Shown here: piece after piece, positions 12,901 to 23,984 of the stretch
How the letters are laid out: every line of letters begins with the position of its first letter
How positions within the stretch are numbered: position 1 is the stretch's first letter
Origin: Sanderia malayensis
Lineage: Eukaryota > Cnidaria > Scyphozoa > Semaeostomeae > Pelagiidae
NCBI GenBank assembly: GCA_013076295.1
Contig: RQOL01000468.1
Span: 62,001-126,000, forward strand
Length of the DNA: 64,000 nt
Direction of reading: 5' to 3'
Made by a program: the position numbers and the translations under genes
The notes under the pieces: generated by a model
Seen by the model: the letters and a program-made list of their open reading frames with translations, nothing else
Told to the model about the DNA's origin: nothing
The model's database searches: none

Positions 12901-14500
12901 ATTACTTGTCTCGTGTGAATGGGTAGAGAAATTTATTGCCTGGTATGGCTGGAGGTGGAGGTGCAGCACGAAATTAGGTCAGATTTTGAATTTCCTTGCA
13001 TGGCATGTGCGTGGTGTGGCTTGGCTAATGAAATATATTCAATATTAAATTAGCTTCATCGTGGGCCCAACATTGTAAACCTGCTCTTATCTTTATCATT
13101 TATGCTTGTCTGTGCATGTAGTCTATGTTTCATGCTTACCAGCTATGGAAACGTGATAATGCAAAAGGTGTCCACAGTTAAAAATTGCAGGAGTTTTGGA
13201 AGATACATGAAAGACATTCGGAGGCATATCAGGAAACAGCATCCCTCCATGACATTCCAACACCACCAGTTGCTCCCGAAGGCAACCGAAGCAGAATTTC
13301 TTGAAAAAGCATACAAGAAAAGCTATATGAAGTATAGGAAAATAGAATCCTGTTATGTGAAAGGATGTAAAAACTTTGGCCATCCGTTCAGAAATCTTCC
13401 AAAGCATCTAAGGGACCAACATAATCTTTCCAGAAAAGAGTACAGCAGGTTATGACAACATTTGATTACCAGGGCCATAGCTAGTATTGACAAAATGAGG
13501 GTTGTCAAAAGTGATTTTGCTGATGAAATGGGCATGATGTGCAACCACAGGAAGCATTGATTTTTTATTTGTGGGGGGGGGGAAGATTTAAAATTTAAAC
13601 CAATTTCAAAAATGTGCTGAGAAAACATCACTTTTCAGAGATTTGCCAACACTTTGTCTGCCTGGTGGTCTCTAACCTCCACACTTTCCTATAGCTACGG
13701 CCCTGTTGGTGACAATCACTCTTAATAAAAACTATTTGTAAGCACTTTCATATAGGTTATCTAACCAATGCATATTCTGTTTCAGCATGTATCCAGCAGT
13801 AAATGTTACATACCATACTCCTAACCATCCTGCAGATCATTCTGTAGTTATGCCAGGGGAGAAAGTTTATTTTGAAAAGCCAGATATTGGTACCTTTTCT
13901 GACCTACAAGGTAATGATGTTCATTGACTTCCTGTCTTGTTTAATTAAAACAAACTCAGTGTAGTGTGCATAGTGTAAAGAAAAAACTGACATCTACCAA
14001 TTGTTCAATTTGGAATCTTTGTTAGATAAACCAATTGGACCCTGCCCTATTACATGCCTTGAAGAAAGACATGGTTTTTGGCCTCTAAGACATGAAGATA
14101 AATGTATGTATTTTGTTCTCTACACTCATAGAACTGGGTAGCCTATTGCCAATGAGTGATTTTTAAATGATAACATTCCATGGTTGGACGCATATACTGG
14201 TTTCTCTTTATCACATATTCTTAATTTGCTGATTGTATTAAAGGAATGATATTGAAGTTAACTATGTAAAAAGAAGAAGTTTTTCATTTTTGACATTTAT
14301 TTCTTTCTTTTACAGTTTGGTTTATACGCACCTGGCTTACATCCGGCAGATTCTCCAGTCCCACAGTGTCTGATGAATATCCAAAGCATCATATTTTCCA
14401 TTTCGAGTCAGATCCTCGTGGAATTTTCAAAGGGAAAACTGAAGAGAAGAAGAGAAGAAAAACATTACTTTTTGAAGGCCATAACCAGTCCTGGTTTTAG
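9966..14500 (+). CDS. Spliced gene with C2H2-like zinc finger(s), function unknown; 5' end not found
   Basis: Exons joined by consistent phase: 9966-9996, 10170-10341, one ending at 13448 (beginning near 13103 or at an acceptor around 13190), 13796-13910, 14026-14103 and 14316-14500 with TAG. Exon 2 reads KGDIVAVCTVGDKERFWLF and LIWYQPT, the look of a small chromatin-reader or beta-barrel module. The third exon carries CYVKGC, then HLRDQH, spaced C-x4-C-x12-H-x4-H. Just before it is a second finger-like run (C, x12, HIRKQH) lacking its first Cys in this frame. The last exons are rich in Trp, His and Lys and end EGHNQSWF. An AATAAA at 14622-14627 fits a poly(A) signal. The roughly 2.8-kb intron holds the foldback element. 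Whether exon 2 joins directly to the finger exon is not certain. Confidence 0.5.
10343..11377. other. Intronic sequence with overlapping unremarkable frames
   Basis: Both strands have 93 to 97-codon frames near 10484-10848, but they are shadows of each other and match nothing I know. An extra exon of the surrounding gene cannot be excluded. Confidence 0.35.
11378..12763. mobile_element. Foldback (long inverted repeat) element, 1374 bp, with 6-bp target duplication
   Basis: The element spans 11384-12757. Its arms are 11384-11984 and 12158-12757 (about 600 bp each, nearly identical in reverse complement) around a 173-bp spacer. Both ends are TATGGGGTGCC / GGCACCCCATA. The direct repeat AAAATG flanks it at 11378-11383 and 12758-12763, consistent with insertion. 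The arms hold many AAAATGG-type tracts and an internal hairpin at 11929-11954. No transposase is encoded; it sits in the intron of the zinc-finger gene. Confidence 0.9.
11776..12200 (+). pseudogene. Captured coding fragment inside the foldback element
   Basis: From the ATG at 11779 the frame reads MANMKDDDKGQISDL, then AHLLNRVASRLSSSNNNAG, NVRGELRTLF, and in the unique spacer KRKKPPLKCKEIMRKFVCLA followed by an acidic stretch. The same N-terminal segment is repeated on the other arm in opposite orientation. The order (Leu-rich N-terminus, Ser/Asn linker, basic patch, then FVCLA) recalls N-terminal regions of proteins from HECT-associated DNA transposons of marine animals, from memory and not verified. 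It is likely a gene's 5' part trapped by inverted duplication. Confidence 0.4.
12764..13100. other. Intronic spacer
   Basis: Sequence between the foldback element and the finger exon. I see no conserved exon or repeat in it. Confidence 0.4.
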
Positions 14501-14814
14501 CCATCAAATGGTCCACAATGGAATTTATGAGTATGAATGCTGCTTCTGTGAGAAAATTCATCAGGCATGGCTTATCTATGCTCATGTTTATGAACCTGTT
14601 AAGCTAGAATAGATATTCTAAAATAAACCTCTTTTAACATGTGGACAGTTTCTTTATAAGAAACTGTCTATTAGAAACTGACCTCTCAGGAAAAATTAAG
14701 AATCCTGATAGTACTTATCACCATCAAACTTAAGAAACTGCTGAAAAATATATGTTTTATTGATTGCCACTGAGAAAGTAATTTAACAATTAGAAACCTA
14801 TTCTGGACCAATTA

Positions 14815-15249
14815 ACTACATACATACCCGATCTACATACATACACTACGGTTAAATACATACATACCATACATACATACCTACATACATACCAGCATAC
14901 GATACATACATAAAAACATACATAACATACATACCTACATACGATACATACATAAAAACATACATAAAATACATACCTACATACGATACACACATAAAAA
15001 CATACATAACATACATACCTACATACGATACATACATAAAAACATACATAACATACATACCAACATACGATACATTCATAAAAACATACATAAAATACAT
15101 ACCTACATACGATACATACATAAAAACATACATAACATACATACCTACATACGATACATACATAAAAACATACATAACATACATACCTACATACGATACA
15201 TACAAAAAAACATACATAACATACATACCAACATACGATACATACATAA
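14815..15249. repeat. 42-bp minisatellite of CATA-type words, ending at assembly gap
   Basis: A unit of about 42 bp built from GATACATACATAAAAACATA, CATAACATACATACCTACA and close variants repeats about nine times. It reads open on the minus strand as a Tyr/Val/Met/Cys-rich repeat, but this is simple-sequence DNA. The array runs straight into the run of Ns, so its true length is unknown. Confidence 0.9.
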
Positions 15250-15349
15250 NNNNNNNNNNNNNNNNNNNNNNNNNNNNNNNNNNNNNNNNNNNNNNNNNNN
15301 NNNNNNNNNNNNNNNNNNNNNNNNNNNNNNNNNNNNNNNNNNNNNNNNN
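15250..15349. other. Assembly gap (100 N)
   Basis: Exactly 100 N separate the 42-bp minisatellite from the 55-bp satellite. A round 100 usually marks a gap of unknown size, so the junction between the two arrays is not actually sequenced. Confidence 0.98.
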
Positions 15350-18300
15350 GGGTCTTTATTATCTGGAGAAAGTTGCCTGCAGAACATTGTATTTTATCAT
15401 CATTGCTTTATTAACTGCAGAGGAATTGCTGCTGAACATTGTCTTTTATCGTCTTTGGGTTCTTTGTACTGGAGGAGAGTTGCTGCTGAACATTTCTTTT
15501 ATCATGTTGCGTCTTTATTACTGGGGAGAGTTGTGTGCTGAACATTGTCTTTTATCGCCATTGCGTCTTATTAACTGGAGAAGAGTTGCTGCTGAGCATT
15601 GTCCTTTAGCATCATTGCGTTTTTACCAACTGAAAAGAATCGCTGCTGAACCTTGTTCTTCATCATCATTTGGTCATCATTAACTGGAAAAGAGTTGCTC
15701 CTGAATGTCTTTTATCATCATCGCCTTATTATTAATGGAGAAGAGTTGCTGCTGAACATTGTTTTTATCGTCATTGCGTCGTTATTAACTGGAGAAGAGT
15801 TGCTGCTAAAGATTGTCTTTTATCGTCATTGGGACATTTTTATCTGGAGAAAAGATACTGCTGAACATTTTCTTTTATCGTCATTGGGTCTTTATAACTG
15901 GAGAAGAGTTGCTGCTGAACATTGTTTTTTAACGTCATTGCGTCGTTATTAACTGGAAAAGAGTTGCTGCTAAAGATTGTCTTTTATCGTCATTGGGACA
16001 TTTTTATCTGGAGAAAAGATACTGCTGAACATTGTCTTTTATCGTCATTGGGTCTTTATAACTGGAGAAGAGTTGCTGCTGAACATTTTTTTTAACGTCA
16101 TTGCGTCGTTATTAACTGGAAAAAAGTTGCTGCTGAACATTGTTTTTCATCATCCTTGGGTCTTTATTATCTGGAGAAAAGTTGCTGCTGAACATTGTAT
16201 TTTATCATCATTGCCTCTTTATTAACTGCAGAGGAATTGCTGCTGAACATTGTCTTTTATCGTCTTTGGGTCTTTGTTACTGGAGGAGAGTTGCTGCTGA
16301 ATATTTTCTTTTATCATGTTTGCGTCTTTATTACTGGGGAAGAGTTGGTGCTGAACATTGTCTTTTATCGCCATTGCGTCGTTATTACTGGAGAAGAGTT
16401 GCTGCTGAACATTGTCTTTTAGCATCATTGCGTTTTTATCAACTTGAGAAGAGTTCCTGCTGAAGATTGTCTTTTATCATCATTGGGTCTTTATTAACTG
16501 GAAAAGAGTTGCTCCTGAACATTGTCTTTTATCATCATCGCCTTATTATTAATTGGAGAAGAGTTGCTGCTGAACATTGTTTTTTATCGTCATTGCGTCG
16601 TTATTAACTGGAGAAGAGTTGCTGCTAAAGATTGTCTTTTATCGTCATTGGGACATTTTTATCTGGAGAAAAGATACTGCTGAACATTGTCTTTTATCGT
16701 CATTGGGTCTTTATAGCTGGAGAAGAGTTGCTGCTGAAACTTGTTCTTCATCATCATTCGGTCTTTATTAACTGGGGAAGAGTTGCGCTAATAAAAATTG
16801 TTTTTTAGCGTCATTGAGTCTTTATTACTGGAGAAGGGTTGCTGCAGACTATTGTCTTTTATCGTCATTGGGTCTTTATTATCTGGAGAATAGTTGCTGC
16901 TGAACATTGTTTCTTATCATCATTGCGTCTTCATTAACTGGAAAAGAGTCGCTGCTGAACCTTGTTCTTCATCATCATTTGGTCTTTATTAACTGGGGAA
17001 AAGTTGCGCTACTGCACATTGTTTTTCATCGTCATTGCGTCGTTATTAACTGGGGAAGAGTTGCTGCTAAAGATTGTCTATTATCGTCATTGGGTCTTTA
17101 TTATCTGGAGAATAGTTTCTGCTGAACATTTTTTTTTATCCTCATTGCATCTTTATTAGCTAGAGTAGAGTTGTTGCTGAACATTGTCTTTTATCGTCAT
17201 TGGGTGTTTATTACCTGGAGAATAGTTACTGCTTAACATTGTCTTTTCGCGTCATTGAGCCCTTTTTACTGTAGAAGAGTTGCTGCTGAACATTGTCTTA
17301 TATCGTCATTGGGTCTTTGTTACAGGAGAAGACTTGCTGCTGAACATTGTTTTTTATCATCATTGCGTCTTTATTAACTGGAAAAAAGTTGCTGCTAAAG
17401 ATTGTCTTTTATCGTCATTCGGTCTTTATTATCTGGAGAATAGTTGCTGCTGAACATTGTTTTTATCATCATTTGGTCTTTATTAACTGGAAAAGAGTTG
17501 CTGCTAAACATTGTCTTTTCTCGTCATTGGGTCTTTATTACTGGAAAAAAGCTGCTGCTGAAACTGTCTTTCATCACCCTTGGGTCTTTATTATCTGGAG
17601 AAAAGTTGCTGCTGAACATTGTATTTTATCATCATTGCGTCTTTATTAACTGGAGAAGAGTTGCTGCTGAACATTGTTTTTTAACGTCATTGCGTCGTTA
17701 TTAACTGGAAAAGAGTTGCTGCTGAACATTGCCTTTCATCATCCTTGGGTCTTTATTATCTGGAAAAAAGTTGCTGCTGAACATTGTCTTTTATCATCAT
17801 TGCGTCTTTATTAACTGGAAAAGAGTCGCTGCTGAACCTTGTTCTTCATCATCATTTGGTCTTTATTAACTGGGGAAAAATTGCGCTACTGAACATTGTT
17901 TTTTATCGTCATTGAGTCTTTATTACTGGAGAAGGTTTGGTGCTGAACATTGTCTTTTATCGCCATTGCGTCGTTATTAACTGGAGATGAGTTGCTGCTA
18001 AACATTTTCCTTTATCGTCATCGGGTCTTTATTACTGGAGAAAAGCTGCTGCTGAACATTGTCTTTTATCATCATTGCGTCTTTATTAACTGGAGACGAG
18101 TTGCTGCTGAACATTGTCTTTCATCATCCTTGGGTCTTTATTATCTGGAGAAAAGTTACTGCTGAACATTGTCTTTTATCATCATTGCGTCTTAATTAAC
18201 TGGAAAAGAGTCGCTGCTGAACCTTGTTCTTCATCATCATTTGGTCTTTATTAACTGGGGAAAGTTGCGCTACTGAACATTGTTTTTTATCGTCATTGAG

Positions 18301-21300
18301 TCTTTATTACTGGAGAAGGTGTGGTGCTGAACATTGTCTTTTATCGCCATTGCGTCGTTATTAACTGGAGATGAGTTGCTGCTAAACATTTTCTTTTATC
18401 GTCATCGGGTCTTTATTGCTGGAGAAAAGCTGCTGCTGAACATTGTCTTTTATCATCATTGCGTCTTTATTAACTGGAGACGAGTTGCTGCTGAACATTG
18501 TCTTTTATCGTCACTGGGTCTTTATTACTGGAGAAGAGTTGCTGCTGAACATTGTCTTTTATCGTCACTGGGTCTTTATTATCTGGAGAAAAGTTGCTGC
18601 TGAACATTGTATTTTATCATCATTGCGTCTTTATTAAGTGGAGAAGAGTTGCTGCTGAACATTGTTTTTTAACGTCATTGCGTCGTTATTAACTGGAAAA
18701 GAGTTGCTGCTGAACATTGTCTTTCATCATCCTTGGGTCTTTATTATCTGGAGAAAAGTTGCTGCTGAACATTGTATTTTATCATCATTGCGTCTTTATT
18801 AAGTGGAGAAGAGTTGCCGCTGAACATTGTTTTTTAACGTCATTGCGTCGTTATTAACTGGAAAAGAGTTGCTGCTGAACATTGTCTTTCATCATCCTTG
18901 GGTCTTTATTATCTGGAGAAAAGTTGCTGCTGAACATTGTATTTTATCATCATTGCCTCTTTATTAACTGCAGAGGAATTGCTGCTGAACATTGTCTTTT
19001 ATCGTCTTTGGGTCTTTGTTACTGGAGGAGAGTTGCTGCTGAACATTTTCTTTTATGATGTTTGCGTCTTTATTACTAGGGAAGAGTTGGTGCTGAACAT
19101 TGTCTTTTATCGCCATTGCGTCGTTATTACTGGAGAAGAGTTGCTGCTGAACATTGTCCTTTAGCATCATGGCGTTTTTATCAACTTGAGAAGAGTTCCT
19201 GCTGAAGATTGTCTTTTATCATCATTGGGTCTTTATTAACTGGAAAAGAGTTGCTCCTGAACATTGTCTTTTATCATCATCGCCTTATTATTAATTGGAG
19301 AAGAGTTGCTGCTGAACATTGTTTTTTATCGTCATTGCGTCGTTATTAACTGGAGAAGAGTTGCTGCTAAAGATTGTTTTTTATCGTCATTGGGACATTT
19401 TTATCTGGAGAAAAGATACTGCTGAACATTGTCTTTTATCGTCATTGGGTCTTTATAGCTGGAGAAGAGTTGCTGCTGAAACTTGTTCTTCATCATCATT
19501 CGGTCTTTATTAACTGGGGAAGAGTTGCGCTAATAAAAATTGTTTTTTAGCGTCATTGAGTCTTTATTACTGGAGAAGGGTTGCTGCAGACTATTGTCTT
19601 TTATCGTCATTGGGTCTTTATTATCTGGAGAATAGTTGCTGCTGAACATTGTTTCTTATCATCATTGCATCTTCATTAACTGGAAAAGAGTCGCTGCTGA
19701 AGCTTGTTCTTCATCATCATTTGGTCTTCATTAACTGGGGAAGAGTTACGCTACTGAACATTGTTTTTATCGTCACTGAGCCTAATTACTGGAGAAGGGT
19801 TGCTGCAGAACATTGTCTTCTATCGTCATTGATTCTTTATTACTAGTGAAGAGTTGCTGCTGCACATTGTCTTTTATCATCATTGGGTCCTTATTACTGA
19901 AGAAGAGTTGCTGCTGAACATTGTCTTTGATCGTCTTTGGGTCTTTGTTATTCGAGAAGAGTTGCTGCTGAACATTGCCATTTATCGTCATGGCGTTATT
20001 ATTAATTGGAGAAGAGTTGCTGCTGAACATTGTTTTTATCGTCATTGCGTCGTTATTAACTGGGGAAGAGTTGCTGCTAAAGATTGTTATTTATCGTCAC
20101 TGGGTCTTTATTATCTGGAGAATAGTTGCTGCTGAACATTGTTTTTTATCATCATTGCGTCTTTATTAGCTAGAGAAGAGTTGTTGCTGAACATTGTTTT
20201 TTATCATCATTGCGTCTTTATTAACTGGAGAAGAGTTGCTGCTGAACATTGTCTTTTATCGTCATTGGGTCCTTATTACTGGAGAAGAGTTGCTGCTGAA
20301 CATTGTCCTTTACAATCATTGTGCCTTTACTACTGGAGAAGAGTTGCTGCTGAACATTGTCTTTTACCATCATTGCTTTTTCATTAACTGGAAAAGAGTC
20401 GCTGCTGAACCTTGTTCTTCATCATCATTTGGTCTTTATTAACTGGGGAAAAGTTGCGCTACTGAACATTGTTTTTTATCGTCATTGAGTCTTTATTACT
20501 GGAGAACGTTTGGTGCTGAACATTGTCTTTTATCGTCATTGGGTCTTTCTTACTGGAGAAGAGTTGCTGCTGAACATTGTCTTTTATCATGATTGGGATT
20601 TTTTACTGTGAAGAGTTGCTGCTGAACATTGCCTTTTATCATCATTGCGTCTTTATTAACTGGAGAAGAGTTGCTGCTGAACATTGTTTTTTATCGTCAT
20701 TGCGTCGTTATTAACTGGAAAAAAGTTGCTGCTAAGCATTGCCTTTTATCGTCATTGGGTTTTTATTACTGGAAAAAAGCTGCTGCTGAAAACTGTCTTT
20801 CATCATCCTTGGGTCTTTTTTATCTGGAGAAAAGTTGATGCAGAACATTGTCTTTTATCTTCATTGGGTCTTTATTAACTGGAGAAGAGTTGCTGCTGAA
20901 CATTGTCTTTTATTGTCATTGGGTCTTTATTACTGGAGAACAGGTGCTGCTGAACATTGTCTTTTATCATGATTGGGTCTTTTTTACTGTGAAGAGTTGC
21001 TGCTGAACATTGTTATTTATCATCATTGCATCTTTATTAACTGGAGAAGAGTTGCTGCTGAACATTGTTTTTTAACGTCATTGCGTCGTTATTAACTGGA
21101 AAAGAGTTGCTGCTGAACATTGTCTTTCATCATCCTTGGGTCTTTGTTATCTGGAGAAAAGTTGCTGCAGAACATTGTATTTTATCATCATTGCCTCTTT
21201 ATTAACTGCAGAGGAATTGCTGCTGAACATTGTCTTTTATCGTCTTTGGGTCTTTGTTACTGGAGGAGAGTTCCTGCTGAACATTTTCTTTTATCATGTT

Positions 21301-22822
21301 TGCGTCTTTATTACTGGGGAAGAGTTGGTGCTGAACATTGTCTTTTATCGCCATTGCGTCGTTATTACTGGAGAAGAGTTGCTGCTGAACATTGTCCTTT
21401 AGCATCATTGCGTTTTTATCAACTGGAAAAGAATCGCTGCTGAACCTTGTTCTTCATCATCATTTGGTCATCATTAACTGGGGAAGAGTTGCGCTACTGA
21501 ACATTGTTTTTATCGTCACTGAGCCTAATTACTGGAGAAGGGTTGCTGCAGAACATTGTTTTTTATCGTCATTGCGTCGTTATTAACTGGAGAAGAGTTG
21601 CTGCTAAAGATTGTCTTTTATCGTCATTGGGACATTTTTATCTGGAGAAAAGATACTGCTGAACATTGTCTTTTATCGTCATTGGGTCTTTATAGCTGGA
21701 GAAGAGTTGCTGCTGAAACTTGTTCTTCATCATCATTCGGTCTTTATTAACTGGGGAAGAGTTGCGCTAATAAAAATTGTTTTTTAGCGTCATTGAGTCT
21801 TTATTACTGGAGAAGGGTTGCTGCAGACTATTGTCTTTTATCGTCATTGGGTCTGTATTATCTGGAGAATAGTTGCTGCTGAACATTGTTTCTTATCATC
21901 ATTGCGTCTTCATTAACTGGAAAAGAGTCGCTGCTGAACCTTGTTCTTCATCATCATTTGGTCTTTATTAACTGGGGAAAAGTTGCGCTACTGCACATTG
22001 TTTTTTATCGTCATTGCGTCGTTATTAACTGGGGAAGAGTTGCTGCTAAAGATTGTCTATTATCGTCATTGGGTCTTTATTATCTGGAGAATAGTTGCTG
22101 CTGAACAATTTTTTTTATCCTCATTGCGTCTTTATTAGCTAGAGTAGAGTTGCTGCTGAACATTGTTTTTTATCATCATTGCGTTTTTATTAGCCAGAGA
22201 AGAGTTGTTGCTGAACATTGTCTTTTATCGTCATTGGGTGTTTATTACCTGGAGAATAGTTACTGCTTAACATTGTCTTTTCGCGTCATTGAGCCCTTTT
22301 TACTGTAGAAGAGTTGCTGCTGAACATTGTCTTATATCGTCATTGGGTCTTTGTTACAGGAGAAGACTTGCTGCTGAACATTGTTTTTTATCATCATTGC
22401 GTCTTTATTAACTGGAAAAAAGTTGCTGCTAAAGATTGTCTTTTATCGTCATTGGGTCTTTATTATCTGGAGAATAGTTGCTGCTGAACATTGTTTTTAT
22501 CATCATTTGGTCTTTATTAACTGGGTAAAAGTTGGGCTACTGAACATTGTTTTTTATCGTCATTGAGTCTTTATTACTGGAGAAGGTTTGGTGCTGAACA
22601 TTGTCTTTTATCGCCATTGCGTCGTTATTAACTGGAGATGAGTTGCTGCTAAACATTTTCTTTTATCGTCATCGGGTCTTTATTACTGGAGAAAAGCTGC
22701 TGCTGAACATTGTCTTTTATCATCATTGCGTCTTTATTAACTGGAGACGAATTGCTGCTGAACATTGTCTTTTATCGTCACTGGGTCTTTATTACTGGAG
22801 AAGAGTTGCTGCTGAACATTGT
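15350..22822. repeat. 54/55-bp satellite array, block A
   Basis: Units contain ACTGGAGAAGAGTTGCTGCT, GAACATTGTCTTTTATC and, near the end, GCGTCTTTATTA. Units ending TTATTAACTGG are 55 bp and those ending TTATTACTGG are 54 bp, which makes frames drift. Longer blocks recur: for example the stretch at 16577-16771 reappears at 19319-19513 and 21556-21750. The many short frames here are products of the repeat, not genes. The block ends where the CR1/L2-like element inserted. Confidence 0.97.
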
Positions 22823-23984
22823 TTACTTAGGTTTACTTAGGTGTTCCTCGAACGCAGGCCTCAGGCCTCTATATTCGACTCTAGCTTCTTCACAACACCA
22901 GGTGGGGCTGCCTTGTAATTGTAGAGAATATCTTCATTCTTCCAGTGTTTGTCTAGTCTGTTTTCAAAGCTATTCACACTTGGTGTACATACTATGTTTT
23001 TTGTGAGAGAGTTCCATGGTGTTATAATTCTGTGACTAAATGAATGGTGGCCTATTTCCTTATTTGCTCTTGTTTTGTATTATTTTTTGCTGTGGCCCCG
23101 GGTTTGCATATTTTGACTTGTTTGTAATTCAATTGCCACATCTGGGTCATAAGTGTTAAATTGTTTGTAAGTGTCAATCATGTCTCCTCTTAATCTACGA
23201 TACGCCAAACTCGGCAGTTCCAATTTTCTCAATCTTTCCTCATAACTCATGTTTCGTAGTGTTGGAATAAGTTTTGTAGCTCTTCTTTGGACATTTTCTA
23301 AAGCTGTGGTATCTTTGATTAAATGCGGTTGCCACACCTGAACGGCATATTCCAAGTAAGGCCTCACAAAAGCTTTATAGAGATACTTGAAAATTTCCTC
23401 ATTTAGGCAACTGAAAGTTCTCCTTATTAGTGACATTATTTGGTTTGCCTTATTTATCTTTTCATGAATGTGGTTTTGGAAAGTTAATTGTGAGTCAATT
23501 GTTACTCCTAAGTCTTTTTCTCTATCAGTGTGTTCTAGTTTCTGTCCATTGATGTAATAGCTGTTCTTGTTTGCATTAGTTCCCACAGGTAATACTTTGC
23601 ATTTTGCCGGATGAAACTTCAATAGCCATGTGTCAGACCACTTAATTAAGTTATCCAGGTCCTGTTGTAGTAGTTTTACATCCTGTGCAGTTTTGATTTC
23701 TTTGTAAATTTTTGTGTCATCAGCAAAAATGTAGACTGTGGAGTGATTAATAACCTCAGTTAGATCATTAATGTAGATAATAAATAATATTGGCCCCAAC
23801 ACGCTCCCCTGTGGGATGCCACTAGTTACATTTTCATAATTGGAGTAACACTCATTTACACAGACACGTTGTGTTCGTCCTGATAAGAATGATGTAATCC
23901 AGTTATACACATTGCCATGTATTCCATAGCTTTTCACCTTTGCTCGTAACCTTTGGTATGGGACTTTGTCAAATACCAAAGGTT
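22823..23984 (-). mobile_element. 5'-truncated CR1/L2-like non-LTR retrotransposon inserted in satellite
   Basis: The element is on the minus strand and interrupts the satellite. ATTGT occurs at both borders (22818-22822 and 23985-23989) and may be the target duplication, although it also belongs to the satellite unit. The 3' end carries a short tandem tail (CCTAAGTAAA repeated), as in CR1/L2-type elements, rather than poly(A). The 5' end is lost within the reverse transcriptase domain, typical of incomplete reverse transcription. Confidence 0.85.
22861..23979 (-). pseudogene. Reverse transcriptase C-terminal part (ORF2 fragment) of the non-LTR element
   Basis: The frame starts inside the RT domain (VFDKVPYQRL), continues SGIPQGSVLGPILFIIYIND, then the FADDTK catalytic motif, EKDLGVTID, and RPYLEYAVQVWQP with NVQRRATKLI, the usual C-terminal order. 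A TAA at 23080-23082 interrupts it, but the same frame goes on with HHSFSHRIITPWNSL and RLDKHW to TGA at 22861-22863. The fingers part of RT and all upstream domains are missing, so the copy cannot move itself. Confidence 0.9.

Noticed and set aside
14790..15247. 131-codon minus-strand frame rich in MYVSYVGMYV
   Set aside because: It is a translation of the 42-bp CATA minisatellite.
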